This document shows positions 7,579-15,947 of a DNA stretch of 47,046 nt, piece after piece (position 1 is the stretch's first letter; every line of letters begins with the position of its first letter). Position numbers and translations under genes: made by a program. Origin of the DNA: Planctomycetota bacterium (GTDB taxonomy: Bacteria > Planctomycetota > UBA1135 > GCA-002686595); assembly GCA_002686945.1 (NCBI GenBank), contig NYYZ01000019.1, forward strand, positions 1-47,046, read 5' to 3'. Under the pieces are notes generated by a model. The model was not told the origin of the DNA. It saw only the letters and a program-made list of their open reading frames with translations, and did not search any database.

Positions 7579-9468
7579 ATGTGTGGCATCGCTGGGATCT
7601 TCTTGGGCGACAATCAGGGCTGCGTGGACTCAATCCTGCTTGAGCGCATGACCGCCAGCATGCGGCACCGGGGCCCGAATGGCAGTGGCACCTGGAGTGA
7701 CGGGCGCTTTGGTCTAGGCCATCGACGACTTTCAATCATCGATCTCTCTGAAAAGGGCGCACAGCCCATGAGCGATCCAACGAGAAAGATCTGGGTCAGC
7801 TTCAATGGAGAAATCTACAACTGGCTGGCTGTGCGCGACGAGCTCAAGGCTCTGGGGCATGTCTTCTCCAGCGAGTGCGACACAGAAGTTCTGGCTGCGG
7901 GCTGGCAGGAATGGGGACCGGACCTACCCCACAAACTGCACGGCATGTTCGCCTTCGCCATCGTGGACCTGCGACGAAAGAGCCTGTTCTTGGTGCGCGA
8001 CCGGCTAGGCATCAAGCCCCTCTATTGGGCCAAGGTGGGCGCTGACCTTCTCTTCGCCTCGGAAATCCGTGCCCTGCTCGAACATCCGAGGCTGGTGGCA
8101 GAGCCCAATCCCGAGCGAGTGGATGCGTATCTGACCCTGGGCTATGTGCCCGGTGAACAGACGTTTTTCAAGGGTATCGAGAAGCTCCGGCCGGGACATT
8201 CCCTGCTGATTGAAGCGGGGCAACAAACCGTCCGGCGTTGGTATGACCCGAGCCAGATCGATCCCCTCCAGATCGACTTCGAGAGCGCCAAGGAGCAACT
8301 GGACGAGTTGCTCACCCGTTCCATCGAAGAGCGCCTGATGAGCGATGTGCCCCTGGGCTGCTTCCTTTCGGGGGGAGTGGACTCCTCCGGCCTGGTGGCA
8401 TACCTGACCAAGAAACTCGGCCAGAGGGTCCAGACTTTCACCGTGGGCTACCCTGAGGACAAGAGCGAATTGGGCCACGCGGCGCGGGTCGCAGAGTTGT
8501 TCGGCACCGAACACCATGCCCTGGAGTTGACCCACGGAGACTTCTTCAGGGGAGTCGACCGCCAACTGGAACATGCGGAAGAGCCCCTGCTCGAAAGCGC
8601 GGCAGTTGCCCTGCTGGAACTCTCCCATTTTGCCAGTTCCCACGCCACGGTGCTGCTCTCTGGCGAAGGCGCGGACGAAGCCCTCGCGGGCTATCCCCTC
8701 TATGAGCGCAACCTCAAGCTCGACCGACTGCGCCAGATCTTCTTCCCCCTGCGAAACTCCTCCGTTCGCTCCGTAGCCCGCCGGGTCCTGCCCGGAGAGC
8801 GCATGGCCAAGTACCTTGACTGGCTGGCGGAGCCCACAACCGCCCGCCACCAGGGAAACTCCTGTGATGTGACCCCGGCTGTGCGAGACCTGCTCTATGG
8901 CCCCGGAGGAGATGATGGCCATTGGATCCAGGATCACTTCACCGAGCTGTTCGGCAGAACCCGAGGCCAGGACCTGGTGGCACGCATGCAGGCGGCGGAC
9001 CTGGAGACCTGGCTGGTGGATGATCTGCTCTTGAAAGCAGACAAGATGACCATGGCCGCCTCGATCGAATTGCGCGTGCCTTTTCTTGATCACCGGCTGG
9101 TGGAGTTCGGACTGGCCCTGCCTCGCTCCCACAAGATCCGCGGCAGTGTGGGCAAGTACATCCTCAAGGATCTGTTCAGCGAATGCCTGCCGAAAGATCT
9201 TCTGTTCCGCACCAAACAAGGCTTCCCCGTTCCTATTTCACAGTGGTTCCGAGAAGGCCTGTTCGAACGGGTGCAACGGCTCCTCACGGACGAACGCACG
9301 ACCGCACGCGGGTACGTGGCTCCGGGCTATGTGCAAAACGCCCTTGCGCGACACAGGAGTGGCAAAGAGGACCTGGGCCGGCGGCTGTTCTCGCTGGTGG
9401 TGCTGGAGCTCTGGCACCGGCGTTGGGTCGAGGGCGAGTCCAATCCAGCAGCGGCCCTGGGCGAATAA
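7579..9468 (+). CDS. asnB: Asparagine synthase (glutamine-hydrolysing) family amidotransferase
   Basis: A 629-residue class II amidotransferase. Met1 is followed by the catalytic Cys2 (MCGIAGIF), then the glutaminase features RHRGPNGSG, FNGEIYN and DTEVLAAGW; the synthetase half has the PP-loop SGGVDSSGLVAYL near residue 265 and SGEGADEALAGY near 355. In asparagine synthase this makes Asn from Asp, Gln and ATP. In glycan clusters, close relatives amidate sugars or act with exosortase systems. Its position 2 bp after the methyltransferase stop and behind a GT4 enzyme favours a role in surface glycan modification, but the housekeeping reaction cannot be excluded. A short inverted repeat follows its stop (see 9469-9487). 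Confidence 0.9.
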   Translation: MCGIAGIFLGDNQGCVDSILLERMTASMRHRGPNGSGTWSDGRFGLGHRRLSIIDLSEKGAQPMSDPTRKIWVSFNGEIYNWLAVRDELKALGHVFSSECDTEVLAAGWQEWGPDLPHKLHGMFAFAIVDLRRKSLFLVRDRLGIKPLYWAKVGADLLFASEIRALLEHPRLVAEPNPERVDAYLTLGYVPGEQTFFKGIEKLRPGHSLLIEAGQQTVRRWYDPSQIDPLQIDFESAKEQLDELLTRSIEERLMSDVPLGCFLSGGVDSSGLVAYLTKKLGQRVQTFTVGYPEDKSELGHAARVAELFGTEHHALELTHGDFFRGVDRQLEHAEEPLLESAAVALLELSHFASSHATVLLSGEGADEALAGYPLYERNLKLDRLRQIFFPLRNSSVRSVARRVLPGERMAKYLDWLAEPTTARHQGNSCDVTPAVRDLLYGPGGDDGHWIQDHFTELFGRTRGQDLVARMQAADLETWLVDDLLLKADKMTMAASIELRVPFLDHRLVEFGLALPRSHKIRGSVGKYILKDLFSECLPKDLLFRTKQGFPVPISQWFREGLFERVQRLLTDERTTARGYVAPGYVQNALARHRSGKEDLGRRLFSLVVLELWHRRWVEGESNPAAALGE

Positions 9469-9487
9469 GCCTGAGCCCCTTTCAGGC
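9469..9487. terminator. Hairpin between convergent genes
   Basis: GCCTGA (9469-9474), 7-nt loop, TCAGGC (9482-9487). It starts right after the TAA of the AsnB-like gene, and its right arm contains the stop codon of the opposing EboE gene. There is no T-tract, so it is at best a weak intrinsic terminator in either direction. Confidence 0.4.
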
Positions 9488-10747
9488 CACGGGCACCCAG
9501 CCTCGCCGCTCCAGCCGCTCCAATGCGTGCCGGTACTCCCGCTCGATCCCATCGATCAAGGCCCCGGTACCTCGCGCTGCTTCGGGCAGCAGACCCCAGG
9601 TGTAGGTTTCCAACTCAAGGTGCAGTTCCCCAGAGGGCCAGGCTTCAGGATGATCCAAGGCCGCATCCAAGACCCCCTCCAACTCCGCCCGGGTGGTGCC
9701 GAGCCCCTGCATGGAAGCAAGGTTCACGGGCACATGAAAGTGACAGCGCCATTCGTCGCAGGCCAGCCAAGGATCGAGGTCCTTGACGAGTTCCCCAAGA
9801 TCGCTGGCACGCTCAAATCCGCCGCTCTTGCGCCCCGTTACCTGGTGCAGGTAGCGAGGCTCATCCAACCCCAAGAAGGCTCCCCTCGCTTGCTCATGCT
9901 GGGCAGGGTCGCGCAGCACCAAGGCACTGGAAAGCTGAACCTTCGACGCCCCGCCCCCCAGGTTCGCATTCCGCCAGGCCACGGAAGGCAACTCGAACTC
10001 TACAGCCGCGTGGCAGGTGTCCAAACAGGTAGAGAGCAGGTCCCCCGCAACCCGCTCCGCCGTAACTCCATCCAAGCCCCGTTCTTCACGCAGAACGGCA
10101 GCCGCCCGCACACGCGCCACCGTCAGAAACTCCACCAGTGCAGAAGTATCCCCAGCCGAGGCCCGGGGCTCCGCCTCAAGCCCCAGGGACAGGCGCGGCC
10201 CGGAATCCTGTGCCTGCAGGTCCCAAAGCCCGAGCACCGCCCGCGCCAGAAGCTGGCTATAAGCGTGCAACGTCATCGGCCCCTCAACCCACTCACCATA
10301 ACCACCGGGATGGGTGCTGACAGAAACCCGGCCTGGAACCTGCGCTGCTCCTTGAGCCAGACGCCGAGTCACCTCAGCCACGGCGAGCGTGAACTCCAGC
10401 CGCGACTCCTGATCCCAGGCCGGGGTGTAGACATCGGCCTTCAATCCGTCCACGTGAAAGTTCCCAAAGGGGAACGAATTCGCGGTAAAGGGCACCAACT
10501 GATTTCCATGCAACAGGTTCGCCAGACTGGCAAACGCCCCAGCGTCCTGGACTACTTCACTCGCCACAGAGGCTGGTAGATAAAGCCCCACCCCAAAAGG
10601 CGCCTGGGGAGCCAGACGCTTCCGCAGGGGGAGAGTGATGGACTCGATCCCCTCAAGAACCGCGGGCAGATCTTCCCCCGGATGCAAGTTCAGACAGTAG
10701 CCCAGCCAAACCGTGCGGCCGAAGAATTCCGGGTGCGCCAGGCGCAC
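9482..10747 (-). CDS. eboE: EboE-like metabolite traffic protein (TIM-barrel family)
   Basis: A 421-residue protein that matches EboE by overall pattern: GYCLNLHPGEDL near the start, LRKRLAPQAPFGVGLYLP, then FTANSFPFGNFHVDGLKADVYTPAW, VSVSTHPGGYGEW, LGLEAEPRA, CLDTCHAAVEFE and the C-terminal HLELETYTWGLLPE. In the eboABCDEF cluster it is linked to export of scytonemin precursors in cyanobacteria and of other small molecules elsewhere; its fold resembles sugar-phosphate isomerases, but no reaction is established. The His and Glu residues in these motifs could form a metal site. No eboA, B, C, D or F partner is present in this window. The stop codon sits in the hairpin shared with the convergent AsnB-like gene, and its start touches the end of the Trm112-like gene, so the two may be co-transcribed. 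Confidence 0.75.
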   Translation of the reverse strand: MRLAHPEFFGRTVWLGYCLNLHPGEDLPAVLEGIESITLPLRKRLAPQAPFGVGLYLPASVASEVVQDAGAFASLANLLHGNQLVPFTANSFPFGNFHVDGLKADVYTPAWDQESRLEFTLAVAEVTRRLAQGAAQVPGRVSVSTHPGGYGEWVEGPMTLHAYSQLLARAVLGLWDLQAQDSGPRLSLGLEAEPRASAGDTSALVEFLTVARVRAAAVLREERGLDGVTAERVAGDLLSTCLDTCHAAVEFELPSVAWRNANLGGGASKVQLSSALVLRDPAQHEQARGAFLGLDEPRYLHQVTGRKSGGFERASDLGELVKDLDPWLACDEWRCHFHVPVNLASMQGLGTTRAELEGVLDAALDHPEAWPSGELHLELETYTWGLLPEAARGTGALIDGIEREYRHALERLERRGWVPVA

Positions 10748-11010
10748 TAACCGGCGCTCGCCACCAAAATGCCCTCGTCGATAAGCAGCACGGGAATGCC
10801 GTCGCGGATCGGATAGACCACCTTGCCGTCCTCACGCACAAGGCCCGCTTCCAAAGCCTCTTGCACCGCCTCACCGCCTATGTTCTGCACGCTACCCCCT
10901 GCGATGGCGCCGTTGACCTGATCCAATACAGCGGAGCTGGCCTCGCTCAAGGGCTGATGGGTTTTGGGGCAGGCCAGGATCTTGAGCAACTCGGGGTCGA
11001 CGGGACACAT
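10747..11010 (-). CDS. Trm112-like (UPF0434/YcaR family) small protein
   Basis: An 87-residue product starting MCPVDPELLKILACPKTHQP at ATG 11010 and ending KVVYPIRDGIPVLLIDEGI, which is the family signature (LLxxLACPxxxxxL ... YPIRDGIPVML). The first CPxT/C site keeps only one cysteine, so zinc binding is doubtful, as in many bacterial members. Eukaryotic Trm112 activates methyltransferases; the bacterial role is unsettled. It is divergent, with a 9 bp gap, from the secreted protein at 11020, and its stop codon overlaps the EboE start region by one base. A much longer frame in the same phase (to 11856) is only the shadow of the opposite gene. Confidence 0.85.
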   Translation of the reverse strand: MCPVDPELLKILACPKTHQPLSEASSAVLDQVNGAIAGGSVQNIGGEAVQEALEAGLVREDGKVVYPIRDGIPVLLIDEGILVASAG

Positions 11011-11019
11011 GGACTCACT

Positions 11020-12198
11020 ATGGCGTTTTTTGGGGCCCGCGCCAAGGGACGGGCTGGACGAAGCCCCCGCTGGGGAGGGAAACTGGCGAGCGTGTTGCGA
11101 ATTCTGCCCTCCCCGCTGCTTGGTATCCCGCTGCTTTGCATCCTGATGCCGGTGAATGGCACCTGCCCAGCCCTGGGTCAGGATACTGAGGCCAGGGGCA
11201 ACTCCCCGGGTCTGATCCTGCACCTGCCCCCCAGCGCCGCCGCCCGAGCCTGGTCCCTGGTGGGTCCCGACACCAAACCACGATCCCTGCCCAATGAGTG
11301 GATCGAGCATCTGACCCCAGATCCCTGGTCCCGCCCCGAGACCTTCGCCCTCTGGGCCAAGACTGTCCGAGCGACCAACACCGAGGGCTCGCGAGGCCAG
11401 CAGGCACGCGCGCTTCTGACCCTCCTGAGCGCAGCCCACCATCGCCCCAAGAGTGCCTGGAATCATGTGGCCAGCCTCAGCGAGAATCCCGAATGGGTCG
11501 CGGCCCTTGTTCCGCGCCTCATCCCAGGCGTACCCCTGACAACACAGATCAAGAACGGTGGAACTCCCGCGCCTTTGATCCGCGGGACCCGACTGAGTCC
11601 CATCGCGCCTCCGCGGGATCCTCTGGTTCCCGCCTGGGCACAGGCCCCGCGCAAGGCCAAGGTCGAGAACCTCGCCTTCGAAGACTCCGCTATCGACCTG
11701 GAGATCGATATCAGCGGCGGAGGGATCGAATTGCTGCTCTCCCTGCGTTCCGGCCCCAGCACCGCCGTGGCCTGCAGTACGCCCTTCATGCCCGGCTTCA
11801 GGGTCAACACCGAGTACCTGGATTTCGAGCGCCAGGAACCCGTGGGATCCGTGCACTTGCTCATGCTCACCCCCGAGGATGAAGAAGCCCGCAGCCTCTA
11901 CTCACGCTTGAGGAAAGCCGAACTGATGATGCCCACGGCGCCCCCCGCCGACTCACTTCTCAGCCAAAGCATGCGCGAGTTGGGAATGGTACTGGTGATC
12001 GACTCAGAACCGAGCCCACGATTGCTAGCGGCGGCCCAAGCCTTCCAGGAGTTGCTGCGGGTTCCAGTGGATCTGGCCCAAGCGAACGAGATTCCCCATA
12101 ACGGGCGCACGCGAATTGATCTGACCGACCCTACCAAGAGCGAAAACCTCCTGCGCGCCCTCTGCGATTCCATTGAAGAGAGGGTCTTGCTGCACTGA
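11020..12198 (+). CDS. Hypothetical secreted protein
   Basis: 392 residues if ATG 11020 is the start. The N-terminus is basic and then hydrophobic (residues 25-45, LASVLRILPSPLLGIPLLCI), like a long signal peptide or anchor with cleavage possible near TCPALG. The rest is soluble and I recognise no family. There are Pro/Arg-rich stretches, an acidic DSAIDLEIDISGGGIELLL segment near 225-245 that reads like a beta-strand pair, and a C-terminal half (RLRKAELMMPTAPPADSLL, then GMVLVIDSEPSPRLLAAAQAFQELL) with alternating helices. The Trm112-like gene is divergent and 9 bp away. The next gene, pepP, follows on the same strand after 95 bp. Function unknown. Confidence 0.7.
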   Translation: MAFFGARAKGRAGRSPRWGGKLASVLRILPSPLLGIPLLCILMPVNGTCPALGQDTEARGNSPGLILHLPPSAAARAWSLVGPDTKPRSLPNEWIEHLTPDPWSRPETFALWAKTVRATNTEGSRGQQARALLTLLSAAHHRPKSAWNHVASLSENPEWVAALVPRLIPGVPLTTQIKNGGTPAPLIRGTRLSPIAPPRDPLVPAWAQAPRKAKVENLAFEDSAIDLEIDISGGGIELLLSLRSGPSTAVACSTPFMPGFRVNTEYLDFERQEPVGSVHLLMLTPEDEEARSLYSRLRKAELMMPTAPPADSLLSQSMRELGMVLVIDSEPSPRLLAAAQAFQELLRVPVDLAQANEIPHNGRTRIDLTDPTKSENLLRALCDSIEERVLLH

Positions 12199-12293
12199 TT
12201 GCAGCCAGAATCCTCTCTAGGGGGATGCGCAACCCGGATCCAATCGCGTACCTTCTTGCCGCGCGGATCCCAACCCAGCGCCCACACGACCCC

Positions 12294-13616
12294 ATGTACA
12301 CCGACCACCGCCAACATTTCCTGGCTCAACTCCAGGGCATAGGCGCCTGCGCCCTGATTCCCACCAACCCAACGCGCACCCGCAGCGCGGACACGGAGTT
12401 CCGATTCCGACCCAGCAGCGATTTCTGGTACCTGACCGGTTTCGCCGAGCCCGACTCCTGGCTGCTGTTGCTTCCGGCGCCAAAGGGCTCCGACGAGCCC
12501 CATCGCAGCATTTTGTTTCTAAGGGAAAAGGACAAGACCATGGAGATCTGGAACGGCTTGCGCCTGGGCGTCACGGACGCTCCCAGTAAACTCGGTGTGG
12601 ACGAAGCCTATGACGTGGAAGATCTTTGGTCGCGTCTTCCCGAGCATCTGGAGGGCCACAAGCGCCTGGTCTTCGCCACCGGCCTTTGCAACGATAATGA
12701 CGCTGCTCTGCTCAAGACCCTTTCCGGCCTACGGGATCGTGTACGCAGTGGCGTGCAGGCCCCAATGGAAATCCTTGACCCAGGCCCGCTGCTGCACGAA
12801 TTGCGCCTCTTCAAGACCCCAGGAGAGATCGAGGTCATGCGCAAGGCCGCCGCCATCACTGACGAAGCCCACCGGGAGGTCATGGCCACCACCAGACCGG
12901 GCACCAATGAGTGCGAACTGGACGCCCTTCTGGAATACACCTTTCGCCGCAAAGGTGGAACCGGTGCTGCCTACGGCAACATAGTCGCTGGCGGAGCCAA
13001 CGCCTGCATCCTGCACTATGTGGAGAACAACGCCACCTTGCAGGACGGTGACATCTGCCTGGTTGACGCGGGCTGTGAGTTTGACTTCTACGCTTCCGAT
13101 GTGACCCGCTCCTTCCCGATCAGTGGCCAATTCACCGAAGCCCAGAAGTCGGTCTATACGGTGGTACTCAACGCTCAACTGGCCGCCATCGACCAGTGCC
13201 AACCCGGTAACACCTTTCTCTCGGTGCACGAAGTAGCCCTTGGTGTACTTGTGCGCGGATTGATCGAACTCGGCCTCTGCAAGGGCACCCCCGACGAAGT
13301 GCTCGAAGACGAGTCCTATCGCGAATGGTACATGCACCGCACGGGTCACTGGATGGGCCTCGATGTGCACGACTGCGGCAGCTATCACACAGGTGACAAA
13401 TCCCGTTCCCTTGAGCCCGGTATGGTCCTGACCGTGGAGCCAGGCATCTACATCGCCGCCGACGCCCAAAATGCCCCCAGCGCCCTACGCGGCATCGGCA
13501 TCCGCATCGAAGACGACATTCTGATCACGGCCGATGGCCACGAGAACCTGAGCGCGGCCATCCCCAAGACGATTGAAGACGTGGAAGCCGCCTGCGCCCT
13601 GGTCACCCAGGGCTGA
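12294..13616 (+). CDS. pepP: Xaa-Pro aminopeptidase (aminopeptidase P)
   Basis: 440 residues, matching the usual PepP length. ATG 12294 was chosen because MYTDHRQHFLAQL begins the conserved N-terminal domain; the longer GTG/ATG options upstream add unrelated residues. The AMP_N domain (residues 1-150, with FRFRPSSDFWYLTGFAEPDSW) precedes the pita-bread catalytic domain. All five metal ligands of the dinuclear Mn site are visible: LVDAGCEFDFYASDVTRSFP (two Asp), the His in MHRTGHWMGLDVHD, the Glu in LTVEPGIYI and the Glu in GIGIRIEDD. The enzyme removes the N-terminal residue from peptides with proline in position two, in the cytoplasm. It is followed by a hairpin and the opposing tRNA gene. 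Confidence 0.95.
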   Translation: MYTDHRQHFLAQLQGIGACALIPTNPTRTRSADTEFRFRPSSDFWYLTGFAEPDSWLLLLPAPKGSDEPHRSILFLREKDKTMEIWNGLRLGVTDAPSKLGVDEAYDVEDLWSRLPEHLEGHKRLVFATGLCNDNDAALLKTLSGLRDRVRSGVQAPMEILDPGPLLHELRLFKTPGEIEVMRKAAAITDEAHREVMATTRPGTNECELDALLEYTFRRKGGTGAAYGNIVAGGANACILHYVENNATLQDGDICLVDAGCEFDFYASDVTRSFPISGQFTEAQKSVYTVVLNAQLAAIDQCQPGNTFLSVHEVALGVLVRGLIELGLCKGTPDEVLEDESYREWYMHRTGHWMGLDVHDCGSYHTGDKSRSLEPGMVLTVEPGIYIAADAQNAPSALRGIGIRIEDDILITADGHENLSAAIPKTIEDVEAACALVTQG

Positions 13617-13644
13617 ACGGTCTGACCTGGCTCTCCCACGAACA

Positions 13645-13664
13645 GCCCGTCGAGCATGACGGGC
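13645..13664. terminator. Hairpin between pepP and tRNA-Lys
   Basis: GCCCGTC (13645-13651), 6-nt loop GAGCAT, GACGGGC (13658-13664), a perfect 7 bp stem 29 bp past the pepP stop and 20 bp past the 3' end of the opposing tRNA. It could stop transcription from both sides, although no T-tract follows on either strand. Confidence 0.45.
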
Positions 13665-13683
13665 AGACTCAAGAAACCAAGGA

Positions 13684-13759
13684 TGGTGAGCGCGCCAGGT
13701 CTTGAACCTGGGACCTACTGGTTAAAAGCCAGTTGCTCTACCAACTGAGCTACGCGCCC
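13684..13759 (-). tRNA. tRNA-Lys (anticodon UUU), CCA encoded
   Basis: On the minus strand the cloverleaf folds completely: acceptor GGGCGCG/CGCGCTC with one G-U pair, D arm GCTC...GAGC with loop AGTTGGTA, anticodon arm ACTGG-CTTTTAA-CCAGT, variable AGGTC, T arm CCAGG-TTCAAGA-CCTGG, discriminator A. The body is 73 nt (13687-13759) and the genomic CCA at 13684-13686 completes the 3' end. It lies 151 bp downstream of frr on the same strand, so it may be processed from the translation operon transcript or have its own promoter. Confidence 0.96.
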
Positions 13760-13910
13760 ACCCGTGGTTTGTCTTGGATCCGAAGAGCATGAGCCCTGAA
13801 CCTTTGACTTGAGGGCGCAAAGTCTAGGTCGCAGGACGGCCCGAGGCAAGTGCCCCCTTTGGAAAGATGGAGGCTGAAGGGTCGCGCCAAAGCCAGACCC
13901 CGATCCTCCC

Positions 13911-14468
13911 CTAGACCTCTAGGATCTCCTTGGACTTCTTGTCGAAGAGCTCCGCGACATGGCCTTCAAATTCCTTGAGCAGCTCTTGGACATCGTCATG
14001 CAGGTCATGACACACATCCTCGGTGATATCCTTGGCCTTCAACTGGTGGTCCGCGTCTTTGTTGGCGTCTCGACGGAGATTGCGCAGGGTCACGCGACCC
14101 TCTTCGCAGATTTCCTTGGCTTTGGCCACGTATTTCTCACGCTGATCACCTGAGAGAGGCGGCAGATTGAGTATCACCACCTTGCCATCGTTGCTGGGCG
14201 CGATTCCCAGCTCAGATTTCTGCAGAGCCTTCTCAATGTCTTTGATGGCATTCATATCAAAGGGTTTGATCACCAAGGTGCGAGGTTCCGGCACAGAGAC
14301 CTGGGCCACCTGATTGAGGGGCGTGGGTGTGCCGTAATAGTCCACACGGATGTTGTCCACCAGCGCCGAAGAAGCCCGCGAGGTCCGGATCCCACGCAGC
14401 ATATCAGTCGTGTGAGCCAGGGCTTTCTTCATGCGCTCCCTCGCGCTCTTAATGGTGTCGTTGGTCAT
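13911..14468 (-). CDS. frr: Ribosome recycling factor
   Basis: 185 residues, the normal length. Works with EF-G to split post-termination ribosomes. The conserved RRF pattern is clear: a long helix with LRGIRTSRASSALVDNIRVDYYGTPTPLNQ, then VSVPEPRTLVIKPFD, AIEKAL-type helix, LPPLSGDQREKYVAKAKEICEEGRVTLRNLRRDANK. GGAG lies about 7 bases before the ATG at 14468. The start overlaps the stop of pyrH by 4 bp (ATGA), so the two are translationally coupled. It is the last protein gene of the rpsB-tsf-tsf-like-pyrH-frr string. Confidence 0.97.
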   Translation of the reverse strand: MTNDTIKSARERMKKALAHTTDMLRGIRTSRASSALVDNIRVDYYGTPTPLNQVAQVSVPEPRTLVIKPFDMNAIKDIEKALQKSELGIAPSNDGKVVILNLPPLSGDQREKYVAKAKEICEEGRVTLRNLRRDANKDADHQLKAKDITEDVCHDLHDDVQELLKEFEGHVAELFDKKSKEILEV

Positions 14469-15178
14469 GCTTCGCTCCGAATTGTGGTGCCCAGGTCTTC
14501 GCCACGTACAACGCGCTCAAGGTTGCCAACCTCAAAAGCGTCAAAGATCACCACGGGCACGTGGTTTTCCTGGCAGAGGGTGATTGCTGTGCGGTCCATG
14601 ACACGCAGGTTTTTTTCCAGCACCTGGTTGTAGGAAAGGCTCCTGAACCTCTTGGCCTCGGGGTCGGATTTCGGGTCCGCGCTGTAGACCCCGTCAACCT
14701 TGGTGGCCTTGAGCAAGACTTCACACTCAAGCTCCGAAGCGCGCAGGGCAGCTGCGGTGTCGGTTGTAAAGTAGGGGTTGCCCGTACCCGCTGCCAGGAT
14801 TACGACGCGACCCTTGGCGAGATGTGATTCCGCCCGTCGGCGTACGAAGCCCTCGGCCACGGCGCTGATTTCCAGTGCGGTCATCACCCGAGTCTCTACG
14901 CCTGTCTGTTCAATGGCATCCGAAAGGGCCAACGCATTGATCACGGTACCAAGCATGCCCATGTAATCCGCATTGGCGCGGTGACCACCCAGACGCGAAA
15001 ACTCAGCCCCACGCAGAAGATTGCCGCCACCGCAGACAATGGCCACCTGAACGCCCAGGCCAGTCACGCGCGCAATCTGCCGTGCCAGAGCCTGGACAGA
15101 CTCAGGGTCAATTCCATGGCCGGCCTCGGGATCACCCAGGGCCTCACCGGACAACTTGAGCAGGATGCGCTTGTACAT
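14465..15178 (-). CDS. pyrH: UMP kinase
   Basis: 237 residues starting MYKRILLKLSGEAL at ATG 15178, the usual start for the family; the upstream extension to 15229 has no homology. The enzyme phosphorylates UMP to UDP in pyrimidine synthesis. Visible motifs of the amino-acid-kinase fold include KLSGEALGD, the glycine loop IVCGGGNLLRG, NALALSDAIEQTGVETRVMTA, AAGTGNPYFTTDTAAALRA, and KATKVDGVYSADPK, where the UTP/GTP-sensing and acceptor regions lie. Its stop overlaps the frr start. Between its start and the EF-Ts-like gene there are 87 bp with no recognised feature. Confidence 0.97.
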   Translation of the reverse strand: MYKRILLKLSGEALGDPEAGHGIDPESVQALARQIARVTGLGVQVAIVCGGGNLLRGAEFSRLGGHRANADYMGMLGTVINALALSDAIEQTGVETRVMTALEISAVAEGFVRRRAESHLAKGRVVILAAGTGNPYFTTDTAAALRASELECEVLLKATKVDGVYSADPKSDPEAKRFRSLSYNQVLEKNLRVMDRTAITLCQENHVPVVIFDAFEVGNLERVVRGEDLGTTIRSEA

Positions 15179-15265
15179 CGAAGTGGGTGCCTTCTGCGGG
15201 GACAGGATAGCGCCTCGGGAGATCCCCACGCCACCCCTGCCTGAAATTGAAGAATGAATGGGACC

Positions 15266-15877
15266 CTAAGGCAGCCGATAACAGGCGTAACCCGTCAGGG
15301 ACCAGGGTGCCCCGAGCAGTCGTTCCATCTCCGCCTGCACGGTGGTACGCGCATCCCGTGACCAGGGCCTGTCCACCACGGTGAGGGGGTCAAATACTTC
15401 CGATATGCCGTCTTCTCCCAGTTCCACATCCCAAACACACTCGCCGCGTATCTGCTCCGCCAGCTGGGAAAGCGCCAGGGAGGCCCGGGGTGTGGTTCCC
15501 TCTGAACGAACCGCCAAGAGCACGCCATCACCATTGGGGGCGCGCCAGGGATGCACCCAGCCCGTCTCAACTTCGAGTCGCACCATGCGACTGACGGCCA
15601 GGCCGGCATCGAGTTGGTCAGCAAATCGGCGCTGCACATGAGCAACGCTGGGGCCACCGGCTATCCAGTCCTGGGCCGCCAACTCATGTACATCCTTGGG
15701 CGCCCGACGCAGGACGTGGTCCGCAAGAGTCTTCACGTACTCCATAAGAAGAGACGACCGAGCAGCCTTTGAACTCGTGCAGGTCACCAGCACCATGGCA
15801 GCGCTACGCCCATCCTCAGCGGATGAGAATTCAACGCGACCAAAAGGCCTCTGAGCTGGGCGGTGAGAGGAAGACAA
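15266..15877 (-). CDS. EF-Ts-like paralogue lacking UBA, TDFV motif and coiled coil
   Basis: A 203-residue protein encoded directly between tsf and pyrH. Aligned by eye to the neighbouring EF-Ts (residue numbers in brackets), residues 25-125 match [72-172]: SAAMVLVTC/SGAMIGISC, EYVKTLADHVLRRAPKD/EFLRGLAEHVLEHKPKD, AAQDW/LAQPW, RLEVETGWV/CYEVADGAV; residues 134-203 match [177-276]: LSQLAEQI/MRDLCMHI, and RPWSRDARTTVQ with SLTGYACYRL against QPWVKDDKQTVQ with RLTGFTRFEV. It lacks the N-terminal UBA domain [1-54], the CETDFV exchange motif is CTSSKA here, and the coiled-coil module [about 201-238] is deleted. The only start covering all of the homology is TTG 15877; ATG 15793 would cut it. I infer a duplicated EF-Ts that can no longer exchange nucleotide on EF-Tu. 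Function unknown. Confidence 0.8.
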   Translation of the reverse strand: MSSSHRPAQRPFGRVEFSSAEDGRSAAMVLVTCTSSKAARSSLLMEYVKTLADHVLRRAPKDVHELAAQDWIAGGPSVAHVQRRFADQLDAGLAVSRMVRLEVETGWVHPWRAPNGDGVLLAVRSEGTTPRASLALSQLAEQIRGECVWDVELGEDGISEVFDPLTVVDRPWSRDARTTVQAEMERLLGAPWSLTGYACYRLP

Positions 15878-15933
15878 GGTCCCAGCCTACACCAGGATTG
15901 CGCAGGACGGGGAAATTGCACCCAAGACTCTCT

Positions 15934-15947
15934 CCCGAGGCCTCGGG
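15934..15947. other. 14 bp perfect palindrome between tsf and the EF-Ts-like gene
   Basis: CCCGAGGCCTCGGG in the 185 bp gap separating tsf from its paralogue. As RNA it gives a 5 bp stem with a GGCC loop, too short for a strong terminator and with no T-tract. As DNA it could be a dimer-binding site near a promoter for the paralogue. Either use is inference. Confidence 0.35.
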
